NCBI GenBank assembly: GCA_963575745.1
Contig: CAUYUJ010020698.1
Span: 77,501 to 141,500, forward strand
DNA length: 64,000 bases
Origin: Prorocentrum cordatum
Taxonomy: Eukaryota > Sar > Dinophyceae > Prorocentrales > Prorocentraceae
Direction of reading: 5' to 3'
The notes beneath the pieces were generated by a model. That model did no database searches. It was not told the origin of the DNA and saw only the letters and a list, made by a program, of their open reading frames with translations. Below are positions 32,087-44,617 of the stretch, one piece after another; position 1 is the stretch's first letter; every line of letters begins with the position of its first letter. The position numbers were made by a program, and so were the translations under genes.

Positions 32087-33279
32087 CTGGGCGCCGGCGG
32101 TAAACCGTCAACCTTTGTTACCGCCGGGGACTCGTAGAGCTTCCTGACAACATGTAATGTCGAAAAAAATTACACAGAACAAATAGTTTTTCAGCCCAAG
32201 CAATTCCGGACCTCTCGGATGCAGCAGCCGAACGCACCCGATGCTTCTGGATTGTCTTCTGTAAGAGCTCTGTAGCTCTCCTACAGCCCGAGTTACGTGC
32301 GTAAATCGACAGCACCTCTCAAGATGACTCGAACAATCCGAATAGTTTGGCAAACCTAGCTCGAGTATCAGACCGAGTTAAGACCTCTGCATACGCGTCT
32401 GATGTCTCTGAATCGATTCCTGTGATTACCAGCCCTGCAGCCCCCCCTACAGCCCGAGCTAAGTGCAGGAAACCCACAGCACCTCTCAGGATAACTCGAA
32501 CAATACGAATAGTTTCGCAGACCTACTTCGAGCAGAAGACAGAGTTCAGAGCTCTGGATTCGACAGGCGCACGCGCCTGATGTCTTCGAATCGATTCAAG
32601 TGAATACCAGCCATGCAGCCCCCCTACAGCCCGAGTTAAGTGCAGTCTCAAGATGACTCGAACAATACAAATAGTTTCGCGATTCTAGATCGGGCAGCAG
32701 ACCGAGTTCAGAGCTCTGGATTCAACAGACAACGGCCACTGATGAGTTTGAATCAGATTCTGTACGTATCAGCTCTGTAGCTGTCCTGTAGCTCGAGTTA
32801 AGTACAGAAAACCGAGAGCGTCTGTCAAGATGACTCGAATAATACGAATAGGTTTGCGGACCTAGCTCGGCTAGCAAACAGAGTTCAGACCTCTGGGTTC
32901 AACAGGCGAACGCGCCTAATCATTCTGAATCGATTAGCTGTGCTCACCAGCTCTGTAGCTGTCCTGAAGCTCGACTTATCTTGAGAAAACCGTCACCGCG
33001 TGACAAGATGACTCGAAACGGCCGATCCCGCCAGTGTGCTTTTTGGCAGTAAAAGGTACCCGATCGAGCTGAGATCGAGATGGCGAGCGGGAATAAGATC
33101 GAATATCACGGGAAAAAATACTAGAGCTCAAACGAATTGAGGAATTTCGAGAAAAAAATTCAACCGACCAAAAGTCAGCAAAAGGTCCGTCGAGATTTTT
33201 CTTGCCAACTAGCTCTCCAGCGCCCCGGAATTACTCTTAAGCTTCCAGCAAGAGCTTGCTAAGGGAAGCTCTACGAGTT
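32087..33279 (+). mobile_element. A-family element, copy A8 (precise insertion in B)
   Basis: A complete 1193-bp copy: H1, leader AACATGTAATGTCGAAAAAA, ~177-bp units, 3' domain (CGGCCGATCCCGCC, GTCCGTCGAGATTTTTCTTG), H2 hairpin ending CTCTACGAGTT. Flanks AAATAAA and ATGGTCAAAT rejoin to the B sequence AAATAAATGGTCAAATA. The only duplicated base is A. Confidence 0.88.
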
Positions 33280-33353
33280 ATGGTCAAATACCTTTCAAAT
33301 ATTCGCAAAACCACCCAAAACTGGGCGCCGGCGGTAAACCGTCAACCTTCCTT

Positions 33354-34510
33354 CTTTTTTTTTGGGGGGGAGGCTGACCAGGCACCGAGCGCCCCAGCGC
33401 CCGTTAAGTGCCTACCTAGTCTCTCTGCAGCTGGAGGTCTTGGGCCACCTGGACTGCGGCCCGCAAGAGGCCCTCGAGACCCGAAAGCTCAGCGTCAGTG
33501 ATACTGCTATGGGAGGGGAGTGCCTGTGCACAACGCCCTACTATTTCCCATATGATTGGACAAGGAGAGGAGGCTTGGGGGAAGAGGGAGACTACACGAG
33601 CTCTCTTATCTCTATGCTCAGGGTCAGGGTAAGGGTCATGGAATCGAGGAATATATCCAATCTGCAGAAACCAGCCAACGCCCACACCTTGGGCACACAC
33701 TCCGCCGTCGAAGGATCCGCGGAGGCCAATAACTCGAAAGTTGTCTCGGACATCAGAACGAAAGATATGGTGGTGGAACAGCTCTCTGAATATCTGGCCT
33801 TCCCGTGCTAAGTGGGTAAGTTCATCAGCTACTGTGTTACTCTCTCGATATATGTGTCGAATGAAGTCGTTGCCCCATGAGGGGGGTCGTATTCCTTCCT
33901 CCTCCAACTCTTCCAAAAGAGAAATAATATTTGCCACCCGCCTACGATAAGAAGCCCCATCTCCTCCTTCTCCTCCCTCAACCTTCCAGAGACCATTGAT
34001 CCAGTTACAGATAAGAAGCGAATCGCCCGTCAGCTCGAGACCGATCCCATCATCACTCAGATCCCAAGTCGGCTCCTGTTCATTGTTCGAGGCCAATCTC
34101 TGGGCCAGCTTCTCGGACTCCTTCGCCGACAACGGACGAGCCAACATCTCCTCCCCCCTCTCCTTTATGTAGTCTCCTCTCCCTCCAGTTCCTCCACGGA
34201 CAACAAACAAGTCAAACAGAGACCCCAAAGTACAAGCTTCCAGGAACTGCCTGCAATACTGAACGAAGTCAGAGTAAGAGAAAGAGCACGCCCTCCACCA
34301 CCGATCCTCCAGATTCACAAACGAGGGAAATATCGTCTGGAACATGAAACACCAAGGATGTTCACCCGTCGCCTGCCCCTTAGTACTGCCTAATCGTGTC
34401 AGTTTCGAGGCCTCCTTCCACTTCCACTGTGAACGCCAATATTTTGACTCCAGTGTCCTTTTCTCCTCCCACCTCGGGGTACAGCACATCAGAAGCCGGC
34501 GTGCGTCACG
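33354..34510 (-). mobile_element. LINE L3b, 5'-truncated insertion at the same hairpin loop position
   Basis: The 3' end (plus-strand C TTTTTTTTT run then GGGGGGGG) follows CAACCTTCCTT of the H1 loop, exactly as in L3a. The copy runs ~100 bp further into the 5' part than L3a. Its 5' junction has lost the right hairpin arm (GTGCGTCACGTGGGGGACTC), so no second target copy is visible. Confidence 0.88.
33416..34489 (-). pseudogene. L3b ORF2 C-terminus with permuted RNase H domain
   Basis: A 357-residue open frame without RT because of 5' truncation. From residue ~115 on it matches L3a almost throughout: MLARPLSAKESEKLAQRLAS, GLELTGDSLLICNW, HIYRESNTVADELTHLAREG, RGSFDGGVCAQGVGVGW, ITDAELSGLEGLLRAAVQV. 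The extra N-terminal part (WRSQWKWKEASKLTRLGST, VNLEDRWWRACSFSYSDFVQ) is probably the linker between RT and RNase H. A single-base difference near 34180 keeps this copy in frame where L3a is interrupted. Confidence 0.85.
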
Positions 34511-35761
34511 TGGGGGACTCGTAGAGCTTCCTGAGCATATATAATGTCGAAAAAAATTGCAGAGAACGAATAGTTTTTCATCCTAAACGATTTCAGACCT
34601 CTCGATGCAGCAGCCAAACGCCCCTCATGCTTCTGGATCGTTTTCTGTGCGCACGAGCTCCGTAGCTCTCCTACAGCCCGAGTTACGTGCGAAAATCGAC
34701 AGCACCTCTCAAGATCAGTCGAACAATACAAATAGTTTCGCGAATCTAGCTCGAGTATCAGACCGAGTACAGACATCTGAATGCAAGAGGCGGACGCGCC
34801 TGATGTCTCCGAATCAAGTCCTGTGATTACCAGCCCTGCAGCCCTTACAGCCCGAGTTAAGTGCAGAAAATCGGCAGCACCTCTGAAGATGACTCGAACA
34901 ATACGAATAGTTTCACGGACCTAGCTCGGGCAGCAGGCCGAGTTCAGGGCTCTGAATGCGACAGGTGCACGCGACTGATGTCTCCGAATCGATTCCAGTG
35001 ATTACCATCCCTGCAGCCCCCTTACAGCTCGAGTTAAGTGCAGAAAACGGACACCTCTCAAGATGACTCGACGAATACGAATAGTTTTGCGGACCTAGCT
35101 CGGGCAGCACACCGAGTTCCGAGCTCTGGATTCGGCAGGCGGACGCGCCTGATGTCTCCGAATCAATTCCTGTGAATACGAGCCCTGTAGCCCCCTACAG
35201 CACGAGTTAAGTGCAGAAAACTGTCAGCACCTCTCAAGATGACTCCAACAACACGAATAGTTTCGCGGACCTAGCTCGGGCAGCAGACCGGGTTCAGACC
35301 TCTAGATGGAACAGACAAACGCGCCTGATGATTCGCAAACGATTTCTGTGAGAATCAGCTCTGTGGCTGCCCTACAGCTCGAGTTAAGTACAAAATACAG
35401 ACAACGCGTATCAAGATGACTCGAAACAGCCGATCCCGCCGCGATGCTTTTTTACAGAAATATTCACCCGATCGAGCTGAGATTAAGATGGCGAGTGGGA
35501 ACAAGATCGAATATGGTCAGAAAAAATACTAGAGCTCAAACGAATTGTTGATTTTCGAAAACAAAATTTTCAACCGACCAAAAGTCAGCAAAAGGTCCGT
35601 CGAGATTTTTCTTGCCAACTAGCTCTCCAGCGCGCCGGAATTACTCTTGAGCTTCCAGCAACTAGCTAAGGGAAGCTCTACGAGTTAGTTGTCACATTGT
35701 CCTTTCTGGTCGGGTCGACCGACTAGCTCCACCCCGCGCCGGAATTCCTCTAGCTCATCGA

Positions 35762-37760
35762 CTGGCGCCGGCGGTGAACCGTTAAACTGGTCACCGCCGG
35801 AAACCTCGTAGAGCTCCTCTCACTGGTAAGAGTGCACAGAATCCACACAGAGTGAAAAAATATAGATTTTTCGAAAATCTTCATCTTCGATTTTTTCGAT
35901 GTTCACATTCGCACAGTTCCCGGAAGTCAGCTCATGCAAAAATGCATCAGCAGAGCTGAGCTGCTATCAGAGAGGAGTTTATATGCCAATGCGACGCGCA
36001 AAAATCTGCTCTCAAAAAAAATGGTCAAATATCGTTCAAATTCTCGCAAAACCGACCAAAAGTCACCATTTTGTCCTTTCTGGCCGGGCGGTCCAAGTGG
36101 CGCCGGCGGTGAACCGTCAACCTGGAAGCCGTCAAAAGAGAGGGCTTATGAAAGCATTTCTCGAAAGAGAGAAAATATGATTTTTTTCCATGTCGACATG
36201 AAGTTGGTTTCGCCAAGTGTTTCGATAGTGCAAGTGCATCTAGAGAGCTAATATTAAGACGCTGATGCCCTCACAGTCGTCTACAGGTGCGACAAATCTG
36301 CTTTCTCAAAATAAATGGTCAAATATCTTTCAAAAAATCGCAAAACTACCCAAAAGTTGTCACTTTGTCCTTTCTGGCCGGGTCGGCGGTCGCGCCTGAT
36401 GTCGCCGAATCGATTCCAGTGATTACCAGCCATGCAGCCACCGTACAGCCCGAGTTAAGTGCAGAGAACCGACAGCATCTCTCAAGATGACTCGAACAAT
36501 ACGAATAGTTTCGCGATTCTAGCTCGGGCAGCAGACCGAGTTCAGAGCTCTGGATTCAACAGACAGCGGCCACTGATGCCTCTGAATCGAATGATGTACG
36601 TATCAGCTCTGTAGCTGTCATATAGCTCGAGGTAAGTACAGAACCGAGAGTGTCTGTCAAGATAACTCAAATGATACGAATAGGTTTGCGGACCTAGCTC
36701 GGGTAGCAGACCGGATTCAGACCTCAGGATGCAACAGGCGAACGCGCCTCATCATTCTGAATAGATTAGCTGTGCTTATCAGCTATGTAGCTCTTCTATA
36801 GCTCGAGTTATGTTCAGAAAACCGCCACCGCCTGTCAAGATGACGCGAAACGGCCGATCCCGCCTGGACGTTTTTTGGCAGTAAAAGATAGCCGATCGAG
36901 CTGAGAGCAAGATGGCGAGCGGGACTAAGATCGATTATCACGGGAAAAGATACTAGAGCTCTAACGGATGGTTGAATTTCGAGAACAAAATGTTCAACCG
37001 ACCAAAAGTCAGCAAAAGGTCCGTCGAGATTTTTCTTGCCAACTAGCTTTCCAGCGTAGTCTAAAGCTTCAGCAATAACTTGCCAAGAAAAGAGCTCTCG
37101 AACTGCTCTACAGCTCGAGTGAAATACACCCAAAAAAAAAAAAAAACGAGAACGCGTATCAAGATGACTCGAAATAGCCGATTCCGCTGCGATGCTTTTT
37201 TGCAGAAATATTCACCAAATCAGGCTGAGATTAAGACAGCGAGAAAAAATGATCGAATATAGTTAAAAGAAAAAACTAGAGATCAAACGAATTTTTGAAT
37301 TCCGAGTAACAAATAAACTTTCAACCTAGTCACTGCCGGGAACCTCGTAGAGCTCCGTCTACGCGTGGGAGTGCCCAGAATCGAAGCAGAGAACTACGCA
37401 ATAGATTTTCTTGAACTCTTTAATTTTCAATTTTTTATGTCCATCTGAGGTCAGCTTCCTGGCTTCGTTCAGCAGAATTTCTCGACGGAATGAGCTAAGA
37501 ATTCAGAAGGCATCTTCTGTGATGCAAAGCTTCGCTCTTCAGAATTATCAGCCCAAACAAATAGTTAGAACTGCAGAATCGGCTGAGCCAGGCCGCGGAT
37601 GGTATGATCGCGTCTCTTTTCGAAATTTAGCCAACTAGCTCCACTCTCTCGCCCAATTCCTCCTCTGTTACCATGAGAGCTCTACGAGGTATATCTTTCA
37701 AACTTGGTAGCGTCCAAAACCCGAAGAGCAACGGCACACACCGAAAAGCCTTCCTGGCAA
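35762..37760 (+). repeat. Chain of B, truncated B, A fragments and a D end
   Basis: B 35762-36095; a B with a deleted hairpin right arm 36096-36385; A units without H1 36386-37070; a further A unit with a 15-A run (37128-37145) to ~37305; right part of a B from CACTGCCGGGAACCTCGTAG 37331 to ~37700; a D end (TTGGTAGCGTCCAAAACCCG) 37706-37760. Confidence 0.6.
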
Positions 37761-38930
37761 CTGGGCGCCGGCGGTAAACCGTCAACCTATCTTACCGCCG
37801 GGGGACTCGTAGAGCTTCCTGACAACATATAATGTCGAAAGAAATTACACAGAAAAAATAATTGTTCAGCCCAGGCAATTTGAGACCTCTCGGATGCAAC
37901 AGCCGAACGCCCCCGATGCTTCGAGATTGTCTTCTGTACGAGCTCTGTAGCTCTCCTACAGCCCGAGTTACGTGCGTAAATCGACAGCACCTCTCAAGAT
38001 GACTCGAACAATACAAATAGTTTGGCAAACCTAGTTCGAGTATCAGACCGAGTTCAGACCTCTGCATGCGACAGGCGGACGCGTCTCATGTCTCTGAATC
38101 GATCCCTGTGATTACCAGCCCTGCAGCCCCCCCTGCAGCCGAGTTAAGTGCAGGAAACCGACAGCACCTCTCAGAATGACTCGAACAATACGAATAGTTT
38201 CGCGGACCTTGTTCGGGCAACAGACCGAGTTCGGAGCTCTGGATTCCGCAGGCGAACGCGTCCGTCTCCGAATCGATTCCAGTGATTACCAGCCATGCAG
38301 CCCCCCTACAGCCCGAGTTAAGTGCAGAGAACCGACAGCACCTCGCAAGCGACTCGAACAATACGAATAGTTTCGCGGTTCTAGATCGGCAGCAGACCGA
38401 ATTCAGAGCTCTAGATTCAACAGACAACGGCCACTGATGATTCTGAATCAGATTCTGTACGCATCAGCTCTGTAGCTGTCCTGTAGCTCGAGTTGAGTAC
38501 AGAATACCGAGAGAGCCTGTCAAGATGACTCGAATAATACGAATAGGTTTGCGCACCTAGCTCGGCTAGCAGACCGAATTCAGACCTCTGGTTTCAACAG
38601 GCGAACGCGCCTGATCATTCTGGATCGATTAGCTGTGCTTACCAACTCTTTAGCTGTCCTGAAGCTCGAGTTATCTTGAGAAAACCGACACCGCGTGACA
38701 AGATGACTCGAAACGGCCGATCCCGCCAGTGTGCTTTTTGGCAGTAAAAGGTGCCCGATCGAGCTGAGATCAAGATAGCGAGCGGGTATAAAATCGAATA
38801 TCACGGGAAAAAATACTAGAGCTCAAACGAATTGTTGAATTTCGAGAACAAAATGCTCAACCGACCAAAAGTCAGCAAAAGGTCCGTCGAGATTTTTCTT
38901 ACCATCTAGCTCTCCAGCGCCCCGGAATTA
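37761..38930 (+). repeat. A-family element; start of 2.67-kb tandem duplication lies inside
   Basis: H1 at 37761, leader, units and 3' domain up to the H2 position GCGCCCCGGAATTA 38930, where a C-type element starts. From ~38068 onward the sequence is repeated at 40735. Confidence 0.85.
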
Positions 38931-40427
38931 CTGGGAACCGGCGGTAAACCGTCAAGCAGGTTACCGCCGGGACCCTCGTAGAGCTCTGCATAGAACAGGT
39001 CGAGATAACAGCAGAAAAAAACTTCTGCATACTAGCTTCAAACATAAAGACATCTTTTTTTCGGTCGTACACAATGGTGGTTCCCCCTAGTCTTTTAATC
39101 GGAATAATGCAGCTAGGGCCCTGAGAATTGCACCATCGAAAGCGCCATGATTCACTGCATAGAATAAAAATTCAAATTTGCGAAACGAACTGGCGCCGGC
39201 GGTGAACCGTCAACCTGGTCACCGCCGGGAACCTCGTAGAGCTCCTCTCACTGGTTAGAGTGCAGAGAATCGACACAGAGTGAAAAAATAGAGATTCTTC
39301 GAAAATCTTCAAATTCGATTTTTTCGATGTTCATATTCGCTCAGTTCCTGGAAGTGAACTTATGCAAAAATGCATCGAGAGAGCTGAGCTGCTGTCAGAG
39401 AGGAGTTTATATGCCAATGCGACGCGCAAAAATCTGCTTTCTCAAAATAAACGGTCAAATATCTTTCAAATTTTCGCAAAACCACCCAAAAGTTGTCACA
39501 TTGTCTGCCTCGGCCGGCTGTGCCAACTAGCTCCACCCCGCGCCGGAATTCCTCTAGTTCATCGATGCCGAAGAGCTCTACGAGGTATTTCGAAATCTCT
39601 CGCCATCTTCGAAAAGCCGACCCCAGGTCATCACATTGTCCGCCCGGGCCGGGTTGGCCAACTAGCTGCACCCCGCGCCGGAATTCCTCTAGCTCATCGA
39701 TGCCGAAGAGCTCTTCTTAAGCTTCCAACAATAACTTGCTAAGGGAAGCTCTACGAGTTAGTTCACAAAAGCTCTCGGGAAGCTCTTCTGGGGCTGCGGG
39801 GGAAGAGCTGCCAGGAACGCTTCCACGCGTGCCTGCACGCGTGCAGGCACGCGCAGACGCTTGCCGGAAGCCCTCCCGGACCCGCTGCCGTGGCGAACGA
39901 ACTGCTGCGAGGATCGTGGACCAGCGATTGCTGGCGGGCACCACCACCGTCCGGCTTCTAACTGGGAACCGGCGGTGAACCGTCAACCAGGTTGCCGCCG
40001 GGGCCCTCGTAGAGCTCTTTTGTACACGGCGCTCCTCGGTAAGCATGAAGAGAGCGTCTAGAGCTGGACCTGAGAAATTCGAAAAATCACGTTTTTCTGT
40101 TTTTATCGAACGTCGGTTCCTCCAAATGTTTTGATAGTAATACTGCAGCTACGGACCTGAAAGTTTTACTGGCAGGCGCGCCTTAACCCACTACAGGTGC
40201 AAAGAATCTGCTTTTTCAAAATGAGTGGTCCAATATATTTGAAATATTCGTAGAACCACGCAACAGTTATCACATTGTCCTTTCCGGGTCGACCAACTAG
40301 CTCCACCCCGCGCCGGAATTCCTCTAAAAACCTTCTAGCTTTCAGAGAGCCCCCCAGGCTGAGCGAAACCGATCCAAAGTCACCACTTGGTAGCATCCAA
40401 AACCCGGAGAGCATAGGGCAAACACAC
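38931..40427 (+). repeat. C-type, B, D and C elements (copy 1 of duplicated block)
   Basis: C variant 38931-39189 (CTGGGAACCGG, GAACAGGTCGAGATAACAGC, TCGGTCGTACACAATGGTGG); B 39190-39765 including two H3-type hairpins and an H2; D 39766-39961 with the palindrome CGTGCCTGCACGCGTGCAGG; C 39962-40345 (GCATGAAGAGAGCGTCTAGA); a D end 40388-40427. Confidence 0.75.
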
Positions 40428-43099
40428 TGGGCGCCGGCGGTAAACCGTCAACCTTTCTTACCGCCGGGGGACTCGTAGAGCTTCCTGACTATATATAATG
40501 TAGAAAATAAATTGCAGAGAACGAATAGTTTTTCAGCCCAAGCGATTTCAGACCTCTCGATGCAACAGCCGAACGCCCCCTCATGCTTCTGGATCGTTTT
40601 CTGTACGAGCTCTGTAACTCTGCTACAGCCCGAGTTACGTGCGCTAATCAACAACACCTCTGAAGATAACTCAAACAAAACGAATAGTTTCCTAAACCCA
40701 GCTCGAGTATCAGACAGAGTTCAGGCCTCTGAATGCGACAGGCGGACGCGTCTCATGTCTCTGAATCGAGCCCTGTGATTACCAGCCCTGCAGCCCCCCC
40801 TGCAGCCGAGTTAAGTGCAGGAAACCGACAGCACCTCTCAGAATGACTCGAACAATACGAATAGTTTCGCGGACCTTGTTCGGGCAACAGACCGAGTTCG
40901 GAGCTCTGGATTCCGCAGGCGAACGCGTCCGTCTCCGAATCGATTCCAGTGATTACCAGCCATGCAGCCCCCCTACAGCCCGAGTTAAGTGCAGAGAACC
41001 GACAGCACCTCGCAAGCGACTCGAACAATACGAATAGTTTCGCGGTTCTAGATCGGCAGCAGACCGAGTTCAGAGCTCTAGATTCAACAGACAACGGCCA
41101 CTGATGATTCTGAATCAGATTCTGTACGTATCAGCTCTGTAGCTGTCCTGTAGCTCGAGTTGAGTACAGAAAACCGAGAGAGCCTGTCAAGATGACTCGA
41201 ATAATACGAATAGGTTTGCGCACCTAGCTCGGCTAGCAGACCGAATTCAGACCTCTGGTTTCAACAGGCAAACGCGCCTGATCATTCTGGATCGATTAGC
41301 TGTGCTTACCAACTCTTTAGCTGTCCTGAAGCTCGAATTATCTTGAGAAAACCGACACCGCGTGACAAGATGACTCGAAACGGCCGATCCCGCCAGTGTG
41401 CTTTTTGGCAGTAAAAGGTACCCGATCGAGCTGAGATCAAGATAGCGAGCGGGAATAAGATCGAATATCACGGGAAAAAATACTAGAGCTCAAACGAATT
41501 GTTGAATTTCGAGAACAAAATGTTCAACCGACCAAAAGTCAGCAAAAGGTCCGTCGAGATTTTTCTTACCATCTAGCTCTCCAGCGCCCCGGAATTATTG
41601 GGAACCGGCCGTAAACCGTCAACAATCAGGTTACCGCCGGGACCCTCGTAGAGCTCTGCATAGAACAGGTCGAGATAACAGCAGAACAAAAACTTCTGCA
41701 TACTAGCTTCAAACATAAAGACATCTTTTTTTCGGTCGTACACAATGGTGGTTCCCCCTAGTCTGTTAATCGGAATAATGCAGCTAGGGCCCTGAGAATT
41801 GCACCATCGAAAGCGCCATGATTCACTGCATAGAATAAAAATTCAAATTTGCGAAACGAACTGGCGCCGGCGGTGAACCGTCAACCTGGTCACCGCCGGG
41901 AACCTCGTAGAGCTCCTCTCACTGGTTAGAGTGCAGAGAATCGACACAGAGTGAAAAAAATAGGGATTCTTCGAAAATCTTCAAATTCGATTTTTCCATG
42001 TTCATATTCGCTCAGTTCCTGGAAGTGAACTTATGCAAACATGCATCGAGAGAGCTGAGCTGCTGTCAGAGAGGAGTTTCTATGCCAATGCGACGCGCAA
42101 AAATCTGCTTTCTCAAAATAAACGGTCAAATATCTTTCAAATTTTCGCTAAACCACCCAAAAGTTGTCACATTGTCTGCCTCGGCCGGCTGTGCCAACTA
42201 GCTCCACCCCGCGCCGGAATTCCTCTAGCTCATCGATGCCGAAGAGCTCTACGAGGTATTTCGAAATCTCTCGCCATCTTCGAAAAACCGACCCCAGGTC
42301 ATCACATTGTCCGCCCGGGCCGGGTTGGCCAACTAGCTGCACCCCGCGCCGGAATTCCTCTAGCTCATCGATGCCGAAGAGCTCTTCTTAAGCTTCCAAC
42401 AATAACTTGCTAAGGGAAGCTCTACGAGTTAGTTCACAAAAGCTCTCGGGAAGCTCTTCCGGGGCTGTGGGGGAAGAGCTGCCAGGAACGCTTCCACGCG
42501 TGCCTGCACGCGTGCAGGCACGCGCAGACGCTTGCCGGAAGCCCTCCCGGACCCGCTGCCGTGGCGAACGAACTGCTGCGAGGATCGTGGACCAGCGATT
42601 GCTGGCGGGCACCACCACCGTCCGGCTTCTAACTGGGAACCGGCGGTGAGGGTCAACCAGGTTGCCGCCGGGGCCCTCGTAGAGCTCTTTTGTACACGGC
42701 GCTCCTCGGTAAGCATGAAGAGAGCGTCTAGAGCTGGACCTGAGAAATTCGAAAAATCACGTTTTTCTGTTTTTATCGAACGTCGGTTCCTCCAAATGTT
42801 TTCATTGTAATACTGCAGCTACGGACCTGAAAATTTTACTGGCAGGAGCGCCCTAACCCACTACAGGTGCGAAGAATCTGCTTTTTCAAAATGAGTGGTC
42901 AAATATATTTGAAATATTCGTAGAACCACGCAACAGTTATCATATTGTCCTTTCCAGGTCGACCAACTAGCTCCACCCCGCGCCGGAATTTCTATAAAAA
43001 CCTTCTAGCTTTCAGAGAGCCCCCCGGGAATCTGAGCGAAACCGATCCAAAGTCACCACTCGGTAGCATCCAAAACCCGGAGAGCATAGGGCAAACACA
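40428..43099 (+). repeat. Second copy of the A-C-B-D-C block (tandem duplication)
   Basis: A from 40428, C-type from ~41600, B from 41871, D ~42437-42632, C 42633, and a D end to 43099. It repeats 37.76-40.43 kb with an offset of 2667-2673 bp. Identity looks above 98% from ~40735 to ~43400. The most visible change is the damaged hairpin CGGTGAGGGTCAACC at 42645. Confidence 0.85.
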
Positions 43100-44258
43100 C
43101 TGGGCGCCGGCGGTAAACCGTTAACCTTTCTTACCGCCGGGGGACTCGTAGAGCTTCCTGACTATATATAATGTAGAAAATAAATTGCAGAGAACGAATA
43201 GTTTTTCAGCCCAAGCGATTTCAGACCTCTCGATGCAACAGCCGAACGCCCCCTCATGCTTCTGGATCGTTTTCTGTACGAGCTCTGTAACTCTGCTACA
43301 GCCCGAGTTACGTGCGCTAATCAACAACACCTCTGAAGATAACTGAAATAAAACGAATAGCTTCCTAAACCCAGCCCGAGTATCAGACCGAGTTCAGGCC
43401 TCTGAATGCGACAGGCGGACGCGTCTGATGTCTCCGAATCGATTCCTGTGATTACCAGCCATGCAGCTCCCCTGCAGCCCGAGTTAAGTGCAGAAAACCG
43501 ACAGCATCTTTCAGGATGACTCGAACAATACGAACAGGTTCGCGGACCGAGTTCAGTCAGCAGGCCGAGTTCTGAGCTCTGGCTTTCACAGACGGACGCG
43601 CCTGATGTCTTCAAATCGATTGCTGTCCCCACCAGCACTGTAGCCCCCTACAGCCCGAGTTAAGTTTAGAAAGCGACAGTACCTCTTCAGATGATTCGAA
43701 CAATACGAATAGTTTCGCAATTCCAGCTTGGGCAGCAGGGCGAGTGCAGAGCTCTCGATTCAACAGACGAACGCGCCTGATGATTCCTAATCGATTTCTG
43801 TGACTATGAGCTCTGTAGCTTACAGCTCGAATTAAGCACAAAATACCGAGAGCGTTCGTCAAGATGACTTTAATAATACGAATAGATTTCAGACCTCAGG
43901 GTTCAACAGGCGGACGCGCCTGCTTACTGGCCCTGTAGCTGTCCTGAAGCTCGAGTTATGTTCAGAAAACCGACAGCGCGTATCAAGATGACTCGAAACG
44001 GCCGATCCCGGCTGCCTGCTTTTTGGCAGTAAAAGTTACCCGATCGAGCTGAGATCGAGATGGCGAGCGGGAATAAAAACGAGTCTTATAGGCAAAAAGA
44101 CTAGAGCTCTAACGAATGTTCAAATTTTGAGAACAAAATTTTCAACCGAACAAAAGTCATCAAAAGGTGCGTCGAGATTTTCTTGCCAACTAGCTCTCCA
44201 GCGCCCCGGAATTACTCTTAGCTTTCAGCAATAACTTGCTACGGGAGCTCTACGAGTT
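43100..44258 (+). repeat. A-family element
   Basis: H1 43100 (AACCGTTAACC loop variant), leader, units, 3' domain, complete H2 hairpin ending TCTACGAGTT at 44258. Confidence 0.85.
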
Positions 44259-44617
44259 ACTTGGCAGCGCCCTAAACCCGGAGAGCGAAGACATCTTCCG
44301 GAAGAGGAAACTGGGAGCCGGCGGTAAACCGTCAACCAGGTTACCGCCGGGACCCTCGTACAGCTCTGAATGAACCAAGACGGTTCCGAGATAACAACAG
44401 AAAGCGCTTCTCAATACCAGCTTCATAAATAAAGAAATGTTGTTTTTGGTCATGCACAATGTTGGTTCCCCGCAGTCTTTTAATAGAAATAATGCGGCTT
44501 AGGGTCTCAAGGATTGCACTATCGAAAGCGCCATAATTCACTGATTTCAAAATCTCTTGCCATCTTCCAAAAACCGACCCCAGGCATCACATTGTCCGAC
44601 CAGGCCGGGTTGCCCAA
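44259..44617 (+). repeat. D end plus C-type element
   Basis: ACTTGGCAGCGCCCTAAACC (D start variant) to 44310; C-type 44311-44617 with CTGGGAGCCGGCGG, GACGGTTCCGAGATAACAAC, and the end CCGACCCCAGGCATCAC / GGGTTGCCCAA. Confidence 0.7.

Larger units (their letters stand above)
33321..35686 (+). mobile_element. A-family element, copy A9 (precise insertion in B; contains L3b)
   Basis: H1 left arm 33321-33353; LINE L3b 33354-34510; the right part resumes GGGGGACTCGTAGAGCTTCC, with units and 3' domain ending CTCTACGAGTT at 35686. Flanks CCACCCAAAA and AGTTGTCACATTG rejoin to the B consensus CCACCCAAAAGTTGTCACAT. Confidence 0.88.
31825..35761 (+). repeat. B element carrying two nested A insertions and one B insertion
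   Basis: Pieces of one B element: 31825-32086 (CTGGCGCCGGCGGTGAACCG to CTTTCTGAAAATAAA), 33280-33320 (ATGGTCAAATACC to CCACCCAAAA) and 35687-35761 (AGTTGTCACATTGTCCTTTC to AGCTCATCGA). Rejoined, they give the B consensus found uninterrupted at 39190-39560. The gaps are filled by A8, by A9 (with L3b), and at 35762 by another B inside the H3 hairpin. Confidence 0.85.

Noticed and set aside
32087-33279. Helitron classification for A elements
   Set aside because: Hairpin ends and lack of a clear target duplication recall Helitrons, but the TC...CTRR ends are absent and no Rep/helicase sequence is seen.
38086-38427. 113-codon frame conserved at 40753-41094
   Set aside because: The conservation is due to the tandem duplication of A-element units, not to protein selection; the same frame type appears in other A units with stops.
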